Shown here: positions 5,792-12,087 of the stretch, piece by piece | How the letters are laid out: every line of letters begins with the position of its first letter | How positions within the stretch are numbered: position 1 is the first letter of the stretch | Assembly: GCA_035480955.1 (NCBI GenBank) | Contig: DATIHF010000081.1 | Location: forward strand, 1-13,027 | Origin: DATIHF01 sp035480955 | GTDB taxonomy: Bacteria; Patescibacteriota; Microgenomatia; Woykebacterales; RBG-16-39-9b | Direction of reading: 5' to 3' | Length of the DNA: 13,027 nt | Position numbers and translations under genes: made by a program | The notes under the pieces: model-generated | What the model saw: only the letters and a program-made list of their open reading frames with translations | The model's database searches: none | Told to the model about the DNA's origin: nothing

Positions 5792-5812
5792 TTGTTCTAA
5801 ATTGGGATAGAT

Positions 5813-5842
5813 TTGACAAACCAAAGCAAAATTTGGGATGAT
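5813..5842 (+). promoter_or_regulatory. Probable promoter of the subtilase-like gene
   Basis: TTGACA (5813-5818) is a perfect -35 box. The best -10 is GATGAT (5837-5842, four of six) preceded by the extended-10 bases TGG, after an 18-base spacer. If used, transcription starts near 5849, downstream of the first ATG, which would make the ATG at 5856 the true start. Confidence 0.45.
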
Positions 5843-7733
5843 TTACTCACCTGCTATGAGTTTTCTTTCAGACTCAGATTCTCAAAATTCCTTAAAAAAC
5901 AGAAAAAATTGGATTACTCTCGGTTCCGTCGTTTTCATCCTCTTAGCCATACCCTTAACTGTCTTTTCCCTAATCAATACACGCGATATTCGAAAAAACG
6001 CCGCGGCGAGTCCAAACGACCCTTGTTATGTGTCTACCTGCCCTGGGGTTGCTAGTTCTCAACAATGGGCCTTAAACAAAATTAACGCCCCAGCTGCTTG
6101 GGATGTGACACATGGAGACACGTCTATCAAGATAGCTGTAGTTGATACTGGAATCAGAGTGACACCAGATTTGATGGGACAGGTTGGAACTGGTATTTCC
6201 TTTGCACCGGTTGGGGGAACAACGGATGACAGTTACGGTTCATTTGGCTCTGGTACGAATTTAGCCAGCATTATTGGGGCAACACCAAATAACGGACGAG
6301 ATATGGCTGGGGTAGTTTGGAATACAACAATGCTTCCCGTGAAATCTTGTGACTTCACCTCTGGTGGTTGTTCCCAAGACCAGTTGGCGCAAGGTATCAA
6401 TTGGTCAGTGACAAATGGTGCAAAAATTATTGTCACTGGGGAATTTTTTACCTCATCAAGCGTCAATCTGGATGCAGCAGTTGCTAATGCAGTAAATAGC
6501 GGGGTGATTGTGATCGCCCCGGCAGGCGATAATGCCCTTAATAATTATTATCCTGCACTCATTAACGGTGTTCTTTCTGTTGGAGCCACAGATGTAACTG
6601 ACACTATTGGCTCCTTTTCTGGTCACGATCCTACCATTGTTGCTCCTGGAGCGGGAACAACAGCCCAACCTGGTGTTACTTTCATTGCTACTGGTGGTTG
6701 TTGTTTCGTTAAAATTGGTACTTCAAAAGCTGCTGCTCATGTTGCGGGAGCTGCTGCCCTGCTACTTGCAGCAGGTGTCCCTTATTCTCAGGTTCGAACA
6801 GCTCTTATTACCGGAGCAAAAGATTTAGGCCCAGCCGGCTATGACTCGAGATATGGTAATGGCAGACTGGACATTTGTGCCGCACTAAATAGTGCTGGAA
6901 AGGTCTGTCCAGTCAGTACGACCGATACTGATGGCGATACAGTTTTAGATGCCGTTGATAACTGTCCCACTGTTTCCAACCTAGATCAGAAAAACTCCGA
7001 TACTCTTGCCTTTGACAATGGAAATTATTTCACAACCAAAGATGCTTCGGTTCCAAATGGAGACAAGACTGGTGACGCTTGTGACACGGATAATGATAAT
7101 GATGGTCTGCCAGATGCCTCAGAAAACCCATTAGCCAATTGCGGAACTTTCAACGGAGTAACTACGACTCATCCCAACCCTAAGTCAGGTGACTACACGG
7201 ATGATGACAATCACAACGGTAATGCCGCGCTCCCAATGGGAACAGACACAGCTGACAATGGCCCTTCGTGGGACACGGACAACGATGGTTGGCCCGACGG
7301 TATCGAATGTGCCCAAGGTACCAACCCTCGGGATAAAGCCTCAGCACCTGCAAAAGTAAGTGCACAAGAAGGCACCGACACTGATGCTGACGGAATTCCG
7401 GACGGTTGGGAGATCCGCTGGGGGACTTGTCCTGGACCAACTTTCACGACTCTTGCGGCTTGTCATGTCAATTTTAACCTGAGTAACCCACTTGTTACTG
7501 ATACAAAAGATAGTGATGCGGACACAATCGGAGACTGTAAGGAGATTGTCGATATCAACGGGGACAATGTGGCCAATTACCCTGGGGATACCATTGCTTT
7601 AGCCAACATTACCAATGATACTACTAAAGCACGAACTTCTGATCTAGACTTTAACAAAGACGGAGTGCTCAATTTCCCCGGTGACGCAGTCAATAGCGCC
7701 AAAAGAACCACCGGTGCAATCCCCTGTCTTTGA
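5838..7733 (+). CDS. Exported subtilase-like protein with degenerate active site, TSP3 and dockerin-like calcium repeats
   Basis: 631 residues. A membrane or signal segment (about 25-46) ends in DIRKNAAA, a style often seen in exported Microgenomates proteins. Residues about 75-350 have the subtilisin (S8) fold: IAVVDTG with catalytic Asp103, and GTSKAAAHVAGAAALL with catalytic Ser296. The HGTHVAG histidine motif reads SGTNLAS, so Ser138 replaces the catalytic histidine, and PAGDN places Asp231 where the oxyanion asparagine is expected. Proteolysis is therefore doubtful. Residues about 362-570 hold Asp-rich thrombospondin type 3-like repeats (DTDGDTVLDAVDNCP, DTDNDNDGLPD, DTDNDGWPDG, DTDADGIPDG). 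Residues about 572-622 contain two dockerin/EF-hand-like loops (DINGDNVAN, DFNKDGVLN), each followed by PGD. The protein may be a surface or adhesion factor. Neither possible start has a ribosome binding site; ATG 5856 fits the promoter better. Confidence 0.85.
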   Translation: MIYSPAMSFLSDSDSQNSLKNRKNWITLGSVVFILLAIPLTVFSLINTRDIRKNAAASPNDPCYVSTCPGVASSQQWALNKINAPAAWDVTHGDTSIKIAVVDTGIRVTPDLMGQVGTGISFAPVGGTTDDSYGSFGSGTNLASIIGATPNNGRDMAGVVWNTTMLPVKSCDFTSGGCSQDQLAQGINWSVTNGAKIIVTGEFFTSSSVNLDAAVANAVNSGVIVIAPAGDNALNNYYPALINGVLSVGATDVTDTIGSFSGHDPTIVAPGAGTTAQPGVTFIATGGCCFVKIGTSKAAAHVAGAAALLLAAGVPYSQVRTALITGAKDLGPAGYDSRYGNGRLDICAALNSAGKVCPVSTTDTDGDTVLDAVDNCPTVSNLDQKNSDTLAFDNGNYFTTKDASVPNGDKTGDACDTDNDNDGLPDASENPLANCGTFNGVTTTHPNPKSGDYTDDDNHNGNAALPMGTDTADNGPSWDTDNDGWPDGIECAQGTNPRDKASAPAKVSAQEGTDTDADGIPDGWEIRWGTCPGPTFTTLAACHVNFNLSNPLVTDTKDSDADTIGDCKEIVDINGDNVANYPGDTIALANITNDTTKARTSDLDFNKDGVLNFPGDAVNSAKRTTGAIPCL

Positions 7734-7744
7734 TATTTAATTGG

Positions 7745-8176
7745 TTAAGTTACGGATTTAGGTGGAGGAAGTAGAGCTTTAACTTTTTCAACATATTCAT
7801 CAGGAACCATGAAAGAAAAGGACGGAACCGCGAAAAATTTGTGTGGATCAATCTGTAGTGAAATGTAATTTCTGCTACTAGGTATATAAATATTTTTTTT
7901 GATATCAACAAAAAGCACTTTTTGCTGTTTTGTGCTTGAAATTTTAGTTATTCCTTTGTCATCGATTCGGATCTTGTAAGAATCTTTTTTTACATAAAGA
8001 TAAATTTCATAAACTAATAAACTTAGGATTGTAATTCCCATTAACAATCCTCCCCAAACGAATCCGAAGCGTATTAGTGCAAAGATTACTATTGGTATTG
8101 CTAAAAACAGACCTTTTATTGAGAAGCTTCTCAAAAATGATTTTCTTTTCTGATCAGTAATTTCGTATTCAATCAT
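7745..8176 (-). CDS. Two-helix membrane protein, function unknown
   Basis: 143 residues, not recognised as a named family. A basic N-terminus (KRKSFLRSF) precedes two membrane segments (about 22-38 and 40-62). The cytosolic-looking remainder (65-135) alternates short beta-like stretches, YKIRIDDKGITKI, KVLFVDIKKNIYI, YISLQID, and ends in a helix (DEYVEKVKALL). This is the layout of small membrane proteins with a bacterial PH-like or YcxB-like domain, but the similarity is only in shape. The ATG lies ten bases after the upstream gene's stop and has no ribosome binding site, so the two are probably one transcript. Its stop is only 11 bases from the stop of the convergent subtilase-like gene, with no terminator between. 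Confidence 0.75.
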   Translation of the reverse strand: MIEYEITDQKRKSFLRSFSIKGLFLAIPIVIFALIRFGFVWGGLLMGITILSLLVYEIYLYVKKDSYKIRIDDKGITKISSTKQQKVLFVDIKKNIYIPSSRNYISLQIDPHKFFAVPSFSFMVPDEYVEKVKALLPPPKSVT

Positions 8177-8186
8177 GTTTTAAACA

Positions 8187-8828
8187 CTAGGTTTCAGAAT
8201 TTTTAAAATGCTCACCCATATGAAAGTAAACATCAGATGAAATCTTCAAAACAATTAAAATAAAAATTAACGTTGTTTGCAAATTTAATAATCTAACTAT
8301 GTCGATTCCAGTAAAAATAAACGCGAAAAGATAAAGGAAATTCTTAATCGGTATTGAAGCTAGCTTTGCTTTTGTGGTTTTCTCATATTCTTTATTTCCA
8401 ATAAAATTTACTAAATAAGAGAAAAAATGACTGCAAAAAAACGCAATAAAAGGGATGAGCATAATTGAAAAAGAGTCTTTTATTGCAAAAATTAGACCAC
8501 TTGTCTGAATTCGGTGTTGCTGGTTATCACCTAGATTGTAAGAGTAAATCAGAATAAAGAAATAGATTAAAAAAGAGAAAACGATAATGAAAAAAGGTGC
8601 ACTTTTATCAACAAAAGTACCATTTTCGCTATAATTTCCCTCCGTGGGGGTTTTAACCATTTTTAAGCAAGTAAAAAAACTTACTATTAAAAGTTCAACC
8701 CAATAAATCATTATTATCTTGTAAACATCGAGGTGAAGAAAAAGTATTTGGTAAACAGGAATTAGGTTTACAACTAAAAGCACCATTAGTGAGGGAAATT
8801 TAATCAAATAGTTAGTTCGATTGGACAT
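8187..8828 (-). CDS. Multi-pass membrane protein, DUF6498-like
   Basis: 213 residues with about six hydrophobic segments (about 13-31, 36-54, 78-97, 117-139, 162-180, 182-198). The N-terminal NLIPVYQILFLHLDVYKIIMIYWVE and the end SSDVYFHMGEH resemble DUF6498 proteins, integral membrane proteins of unknown function that carry a YW-E motif in the second helix and a D-H-EH motif near the C-terminus. The assignment is from remembered motif pattern only. The A+T content is higher than in neighbouring genes, as expected for Ile/Phe-rich helices. No ribosome binding site precedes the ATG at 8828; a weak -10-like TTAAAT lies six bases before it. The gene leads a probable two-gene unit with 7745-8176. 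Confidence 0.8.
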   Translation of the reverse strand: MSNRTNYLIKFPSLMVLLVVNLIPVYQILFLHLDVYKIIMIYWVELLIVSFFTCLKMVKTPTEGNYSENGTFVDKSAPFFIIVFSFLIYFFILIYSYNLGDNQQHRIQTSGLIFAIKDSFSIMLIPFIAFFCSHFFSYLVNFIGNKEYEKTTKAKLASIPIKNFLYLFAFIFTGIDIVRLLNLQTTLIFILIVLKISSDVYFHMGEHFKNSET

Positions 8829-8923
8829 ATTATTATTTAAAGTTTACCACGCAGAAATAGAAAAAATAAATTTCAAATATCCTTTGCATTAAGGGAAAAT
8901 TCTGGAGATGTTAAGGGTGGGAA

Positions 8924-9034
8924 TTACTTCTTTTTCTGAGAATCTAAAAAAGCTTTTTTGATCGCCAGTCTTTTTGCGGTTTTGTGGGAATGAGTTCGGT
9001 GACTTTTTCCGACACCAGTTCGTCTTTTTGCCAT
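8924..9034 (-). CDS. 36-residue highly basic protein
   Basis: An ATG at 9034 opens a 36-codon frame ending in TAA at 8926-8924. The product starts MAKRRTGVGKSHRTHSHK and ends in LDSQKKK. It has 13 Lys/Arg and three His against one acidic residue, and no cysteine. Its composition is that of ribosomal, ribosome-associated or nucleic-acid-binding proteins, but I do not recognise the family; it is not bL32, bL34, bL35, bL36 or Thx by motif. A perfect TATAAT stands seven bases before the ATG, and an intrinsic terminator just upstream isolates it from the EXLDI unit, so it appears to be a separately transcribed leaderless gene. The overlapping 81-residue frame at 8889-9134 lacks such signals. Confidence 0.65.
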   Translation of the reverse strand: MAKRRTGVGKSHRTHSHKTAKRLAIKKAFLDSQKKK

Positions 9035-9041
9035 AGACGTG

Positions 9042-9047
9042 ATTATA
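9042..9047 (-). promoter_or_regulatory. -10 box of the 36-residue gene
   Basis: A perfect TATAAT, preceded by TG, lies seven bases before the ATG at 9034, placing +1 at about 9035 and giving a leaderless message. No convincing -35 box is visible. Confidence 0.5.
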
Positions 9048-9071
9048 CACTACTACTGCGACAATGATCTG

Positions 9072-9098
9072 AAAAAGCCGCTCTAGAAACGGCTTTTT
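9072..9098 (-). terminator. Intrinsic terminator after the EXLDI unit
   Basis: AAAAAGCCG (9072-9080) and CGGCTTTTT (9090-9098) form a perfect nine-pair stem around a nine-base loop, so the T run follows the G+C core on either strand and the hairpin could act in both directions. It lies 19 bases past the stop of the 52-residue gene. Confidence 0.88.
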
Positions 9099-9117
9099 GA
9101 GAGATAAGGTAAATTTT

Positions 9118-9276
9118 CTAAGGGAAAAAGACAAACTTTATAATCGCAGCAATGATGACAATAGTTAAGAAGAAAATACTCAAACCAATTGGCGATTCCC
9201 AACTATACCATTTCATTTTCGACATATTTTCTGACCATTGCAATTCGTGTATTTCGTCCATTTGTTTTCGATCCAT
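9118..9276 (-). CDS. 52-residue single-helix membrane protein downstream of EXLDI gene
   Basis: An ATG at 9276 is preceded by the strong ribosome binding site GGAGGTG, and the frame runs 52 codons to TAG at 9120-9118. The N-terminal half is polar and Trp/Met/Glu-rich (MDRKQMDEIHELQWSENMSK). SPIGLSIFFLTIVIIAAIIK (about 28-47) is a membrane helix, and the protein ends FVFFP. The gene starts 14 bases after the EXLDI stop and is followed by a strong terminator, so the two form a transcription unit. The helix with a cytosolic amphipathic region could anchor or sense something for its partner, but no family is recognised and the function is unknown. Confidence 0.8.
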   Translation of the reverse strand: MDRKQMDEIHELQWSENMSKMKWYSWESPIGLSIFFLTIVIIAAIIKFVFFP

Positions 9277-9290
9277 TTAAATTCACCTCC

Positions 9291-9800
9291 TTAAATATCC
9301 AGATACTCCACTGGAATCGTGTCTTTTTCAATTAAACCTTCAACCGTGATAAAGAGTTCTTTTGGTAGATCATTTTTAAGTTCTTCTTTATTAGCCCCAA
9401 CAAAAAGTTCTGCTTTATTGGAATTAATTAAATAGTCACCACTTTCCTTCCAGGCTTTTCGGTCAGTCAACAATGAAGCTTTAGCAACCGTAACTAAATA
9501 AACCGCCCAGTTGTCTTTTTGAGTTTTGTAAATTGTCGCATTGAGCCACCACACTTTGTCATCACTAAAGCCACTCCAGTCCCCGACCCAGGAACCAACA
9601 AAACGCTGTTCCCGTTTAGCGTCACCCAGACCAATCTGCAAGGTGACATCTTTCATGCCTTTCTTCTTGTCTTGATTTCGTGCCACGAATTCACTTAAAG
9701 CTCTGACAATTACTGAAGACAAGGCTTCTCCAGCAATGTTTTTGGCTTGTTCGAATAGTGAAGCATCTTTTTCGCTAACATAAATGGTTTTATTCGGCAT
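9291..9800 (-). CDS. EXLDI family protein with ribbon-helix-helix-like N-terminus
   Basis: 169 residues. The protein begins PNKTIYVSEKDASLFEQAKNIAG and ends VEYLDI, and so carries the C-terminal E-x-L-D-I motif (Glu165-Ile169) that names the EXLDI family (TIGR04342), of unknown function and scattered distribution. Residues about 3-41 have a beta-strand followed by two helices (KTIYV, DASLFEQAKNIA, SSVIVRALSEFVA) as in ribbon-helix-helix DNA-binding proteins. The Trp-rich middle (GSWVGDWSGF, WWLNATIY) probably forms a beta domain. The promoter is TTGACA-16-TATAGT with the ATG only eight bases beyond the -10 box and no ribosome binding site. Palindromes overlap the promoter, consistent with self-regulation. 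It is co-transcribed with a 52-residue membrane protein. Confidence 0.85.
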   Translation of the reverse strand: MPNKTIYVSEKDASLFEQAKNIAGEALSSVIVRALSEFVARNQDKKKGMKDVTLQIGLGDAKREQRFVGSWVGDWSGFSDDKVWWLNATIYKTQKDNWAVYLVTVAKASLLTDRKAWKESGDYLINSNKAELFVGANKEELKNDLPKELFITVEGLIEKDTIPVEYLDI

Positions 9801-9836
9801 ATATGCATACTATACGTATATGTATAAACTTGTCAA
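9797..9836 (-). promoter_or_regulatory. EXLDI promoter with overlapping palindromes
   Basis: The -35 box TTGACA (9831-9836) is perfect and the -10 box TATAGT (9809-9814) matches five of six, 16 bases apart; +1 is expected near 9802, two bases before the ATG. TATACGTATA (9811-9820) is a perfect palindrome overlapping the -10 box. GCATATATGC (9797-9806) is a second one covering the start codon. Together they make an imperfect inverted repeat, a likely operator. Confidence 0.7.
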
Positions 9837-9863
9837 TATTGAATTTTTATTTGGGAGAATTTC

Positions 9864-9938
9864 TGGAGCGCGAGAAGGGGTTCGAACCCTCGACCTCTTC
9901 CTTGGCAAGGAAGCGTTCTACCGCTGAACTACTCGCGC
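9864..9938 (-). tRNA. tRNA-Gly (anticodon GCC)
   Basis: 75 bases. The acceptor is GCGCGAG/CTCGCGC with discriminator T and an encoded CCA. The D arm is GTTC/GAAC. The anticodon stem CTTCC/GGAAG encloses the loop TTGCCAA, giving anticodon GCC (glycine, GGC/GGU). The T arm is GAGGG-TTCGAAC-CCCTT. It has its own promoter upstream. Confidence 0.97.
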
Positions 9939-9951
9939 CTGAACGCTGCCT

Positions 9952-9980
9952 AATATAGACTAAATTCACCAAATTGTCAA
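9952..9980 (-). promoter_or_regulatory. Promoter of tRNA-Gly
   Basis: The -35 box TTGACA (9975-9980) is perfect and the -10 box TATATT (9952-9957) matches five of six, with a 17-base spacer. The expected start near 9945 leaves about seven bases of 5' leader for RNase P removal. The -35 box is two bases past the stop of the FemX-like gene. Confidence 0.85.
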
Positions 9981-9982
9981 AG

Positions 9983-11020
9983 CTAATCCTCCCAATAACC
10001 AGTTTGAAGTCTGGATCTCAAGCGGCGAAGTTTCTCAGCGTATCTGTATAAATAGTATTTTGGGGACAAAGGCAGATCCTGCGCTCGGAGGTAACTGTAT
10101 TTGAAACCGCCGAAACCTCTTTTGAATAAACTAAAACCATACCAGGGGTGGCCGGGTTTGAAGTTTTTGTCTTTCACGACTCCCCAAAAATTGTAGTATT
10201 TCAGTCCTCTTCTTTTAGCTTCTTTGATCGCCTCCCACTGCAGTGAGTAACCAACTGACTGATCGGTTTTTTCGCTGGCTCCATGCAAATAGGACGCCAT
10301 TTCTCCATAAAAACTGATCATTGCCATAGCGAGGACTTTTCCATCATTTTTAGCCTTAAAAATTCTCATTTCGTTGTCTTTACTCAAAATTTCAAACTGT
10401 TTGAGGTAGTAGTCTTTTGAGTGATTAACAAAACCTTTTCTCTCAGACGTTGCAAAGAGCATCTCAACGAACTTCTCTGCGTCTTCTTGCTGATCGCTTA
10501 TTTCGACCGTAACACCCTGCTTTGGTTCGTTGCGGACCAAATAACGGGTGGTCTTTCGCATTTCCATCAGCAGTTCTTCCTCGGACTTTGACAAGTCTAC
10601 TAGCCAAGCGTCTTCTACCTGAGTAAAAGCAACACTGCTTTGAAAACCCAAGTTCGCAAAAAGTGCACGATTTTCTTCTTTTTCTTCAATTGCAGGTTCA
10701 ATTTTAATGAAAATGCACTTTTGTTCAGCAGAAATTTCTTTTAGTTTCACGAGCAAAACATTCAAAATTTCCCTATTTTGCCAATCTTTCAAAATCGGAC
10801 CACGTGGTACGTAAAGGTAATTTCCAAGCTTAGTTTCGACCAAAATTGCCAGGCAAATTCCAATTAGCTCGCTTCCCTGGTAGATTCCATAGCGAAAAGT
10901 CTTTTTACCGACTTGTTCACTGAATTCTCCCCAATTCCAACTTTGGAGAAAATTATTCGGAGAGGTTTTTAGGGAAAAATCTTCCCAAACCTCTTTATCA
11001 TTTAGATCTTTGACTTCCAT
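9983..11020 (-). CDS. FemX/FemAB-like lipid II peptidyltransferase
   Basis: 345 residues, a typical single-unit FemABX length, with two GNAT-like subdomains. These enzymes use aminoacyl-tRNA to add the first cross-bridge residue to the lysine (or equivalent) side chain of lipid II at the cytosolic membrane face. Visible motifs are FLQSWNWGEF (24-33), YLYVPRGPI (68-76), MRKTTRYLVRN (154-164), ASYLHGASE (242-250), and the C-terminal YYNFWGVV with HPWYGFSLFKRGFGG (291-305), which is diagnostic of the family. No long coiled-coil arm, as in S. aureus FemA, is present, which favours a FemX-like role. The residue added cannot be told from sequence; the adjacent tRNA-Gly is suggestive only. The ATG has no ribosome binding site and lies seven bases after a -10-like element. 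Confidence 0.88.
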   Translation of the reverse strand: MEVKDLNDKEVWEDFSLKTSPNNFLQSWNWGEFSEQVGKKTFRYGIYQGSELIGICLAILVETKLGNYLYVPRGPILKDWQNREILNVLLVKLKEISAEQKCIFIKIEPAIEEKEENRALFANLGFQSSVAFTQVEDAWLVDLSKSEEELLMEMRKTTRYLVRNEPKQGVTVEISDQQEDAEKFVEMLFATSERKGFVNHSKDYYLKQFEILSKDNEMRIFKAKNDGKVLAMAMISFYGEMASYLHGASEKTDQSVGYSLQWEAIKEAKRRGLKYYNFWGVVKDKNFKPGHPWYGFSLFKRGFGGFKYSYLRAQDLPLSPKYYLYRYAEKLRRLRSRLQTGYWED

Positions 11021-11027
11021 TTAGTTA

Positions 11028-11036
11028 ATTTTGACA
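11028..11036 (-). promoter_or_regulatory. Probable extended -10 promoter of the FemX-like gene
   Basis: TGTCAAAAT on the minus strand is an extended -10 element with one mismatch in TG-n and -10 terms beyond consensus (CAAAAT, four of six). It stands seven bases before the ATG, predicting a leaderless message. The -35 region is poor. Confidence 0.35.
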
Positions 11037-11050
11037 AAACTGAGACGAAA

Positions 11051-11079
11051 TTGCGAGAGTACAGCTAGTTTGTTAAAAT
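11051..11079 (+). promoter_or_regulatory. Promoter of tRNA-Gln
   Basis: The -35 box TTGCGA (11051-11056) matches four of six and the -10 box TAAAAT (11074-11079) five of six, with a 17-base spacer and TGT as the extended -10. The expected start near 11086 is six bases before the tRNA. It probably also serves the ABC transporter genes by read-through. Confidence 0.7.
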
Positions 11080-11091
11080 GTCTGAACTTAT

Positions 11092-11165
11092 TCCGGGGTC
11101 GTCTAGTGGTAGGACAGTGGGTTCTGGTCCCACTAACCAAGGTTCGAATCCTTGCCCCGGATCCA
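11092..11165 (+). tRNA. tRNA-Gln (anticodon CTG)
   Basis: 74 bases. The acceptor is TCCGGGG/CCCCGGA with discriminator T and an encoded CCA. The D arm is GTCT/GGAC. The anticodon stem GTGGG/CCCAC encloses TTCTGGT, giving anticodon CTG (glutamine, CAG). The T arm is CAAGG-TTCGAAT-CCTTG. The U1-A72 pair is a known identity element of tRNA-Gln in organisms that make Gln-tRNA by amidating Glu-tRNA. Confidence 0.93.
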
Positions 11166-11187
11166 AATTAGTTTAAGATAGTACCAA

Positions 11188-12087
11188 ATGGCAAAATCAG
11201 TAATCAAAACTGAAAACTTGACCAAATACTACGGAAAAAACCTTGGGGTCGAATCTTTAAATCTGGAAATTAAAGAAGGTGAAGTTTTTGGTTACCTGGG
11301 TTTAAACGGAGCCGGTAAGACTACTACCATTCGTTTGTTTTTGAACTTTATTAATCCAAGTTCAGGAAATGTTTCGATTTTTGGTCTTGACCCCACAAAA
11401 GAGTCTCACAAACTCAATGATTTTATTGGCTATCTCCCTGGAGAAGTTCATCTCTACGAAAGACTTTCCGGCCGAGACCATCTTAAATATCAAGCGAGTT
11501 TGCGAAATAAAGTTGATTGGAGTTATGTTGAAACGCTCGCGGATCGTTTTAATGCAAACTTGCACAAACCCATTCGCTCCCTCTCTCACGGGAATAAACA
11601 AAAAATCGCCCTGATTGCTGCTTTCATGGTCAAACCAAAGCTTTTGATACTCGATGAGCCAACCACTGGGCTAGACCCACTTATCCAAAGAGAATTCTAC
11701 AATTTGGTAGCAGAGGTCAATAAAGAAGGCACAACTGTCTTTATTTCCTCTCATATTTTGCCTGAAGTGGAACGAATTTGTCACCGGGTTGGTATTATTC
11801 GGTCGGGAAATTTGGTTGTCACCGAAGATATCGAAAATCTTAAAAAGAAAGCAATTAGACCTATCGAAGTTCACTTTACTAAAGCACCAAAGGTGGAGAT
11901 TTTCCAAAAAATTCCAGGTATTAACAATCCTGTCCTCCACGATAATATCCTAAGGGCCAACATCAAAGGAACTATGGATCCTTTAATTAAAGAATTAGCT
12001 AAATATGAAGTTGAGAATTTGATCACTGCTGAGCCTGATTTGGAACAAATTTTTCTAAATTACTACAGTGGGGTGAGCGATGCCTAA
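11188..12087 (+). CDS. ABC transporter ATP-binding protein (ABC-2 type exporter)
   Basis: 299 residues. This nucleotide-binding subunit of a drug/lipid-type ABC-2 exporter powers the permease encoded immediately downstream. It shows Walker A GLNGAGKTT (38-46), the ABC signature LSHGNKQK (132-139), Walker B LLILDEP (152-158) followed by the D-loop TGLDP, and the H-loop His189 in SSHIL. The usual Q-loop glutamine is replaced in IGYLPGEVHLYE, as in many BcrA/NatA-type members. The C-terminal extension (about 210-299) is the accessory domain common to this subgroup. No ribosome binding site precedes the ATG. The gene starts 22 bases after tRNA-Gln and may be read from the tRNA promoter or from a weak TTGCCC-16-TAAGAT lying in the tRNA end. 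Substrate unknown. Confidence 0.93.
   Translation: MAKSVIKTENLTKYYGKNLGVESLNLEIKEGEVFGYLGLNGAGKTTTIRLFLNFINPSSGNVSIFGLDPTKESHKLNDFIGYLPGEVHLYERLSGRDHLKYQASLRNKVDWSYVETLADRFNANLHKPIRSLSHGNKQKIALIAAFMVKPKLLILDEPTTGLDPLIQREFYNLVAEVNKEGTTVFISSHILPEVERICHRVGIIRSGNLVVTEDIENLKKKAIRPIEVHFTKAPKVEIFQKIPGINNPVLHDNILRANIKGTMDPLIKELAKYEVENLITAEPDLEQIFLNYYSGVSDA

Noticed and set aside
6900..7720. Asp-rich repeats as a possible DNA tandem repeat or CRISPR-like array
   Set aside because: The repetition is at protein level only (calcium-binding motifs); the DNA units vary in sequence and spacing.
8889..9134. 81-residue minus-strand ORF across the terminator
   Set aside because: It runs through a strong intrinsic terminator and overlaps both small genes in another frame, with no start signal of its own.
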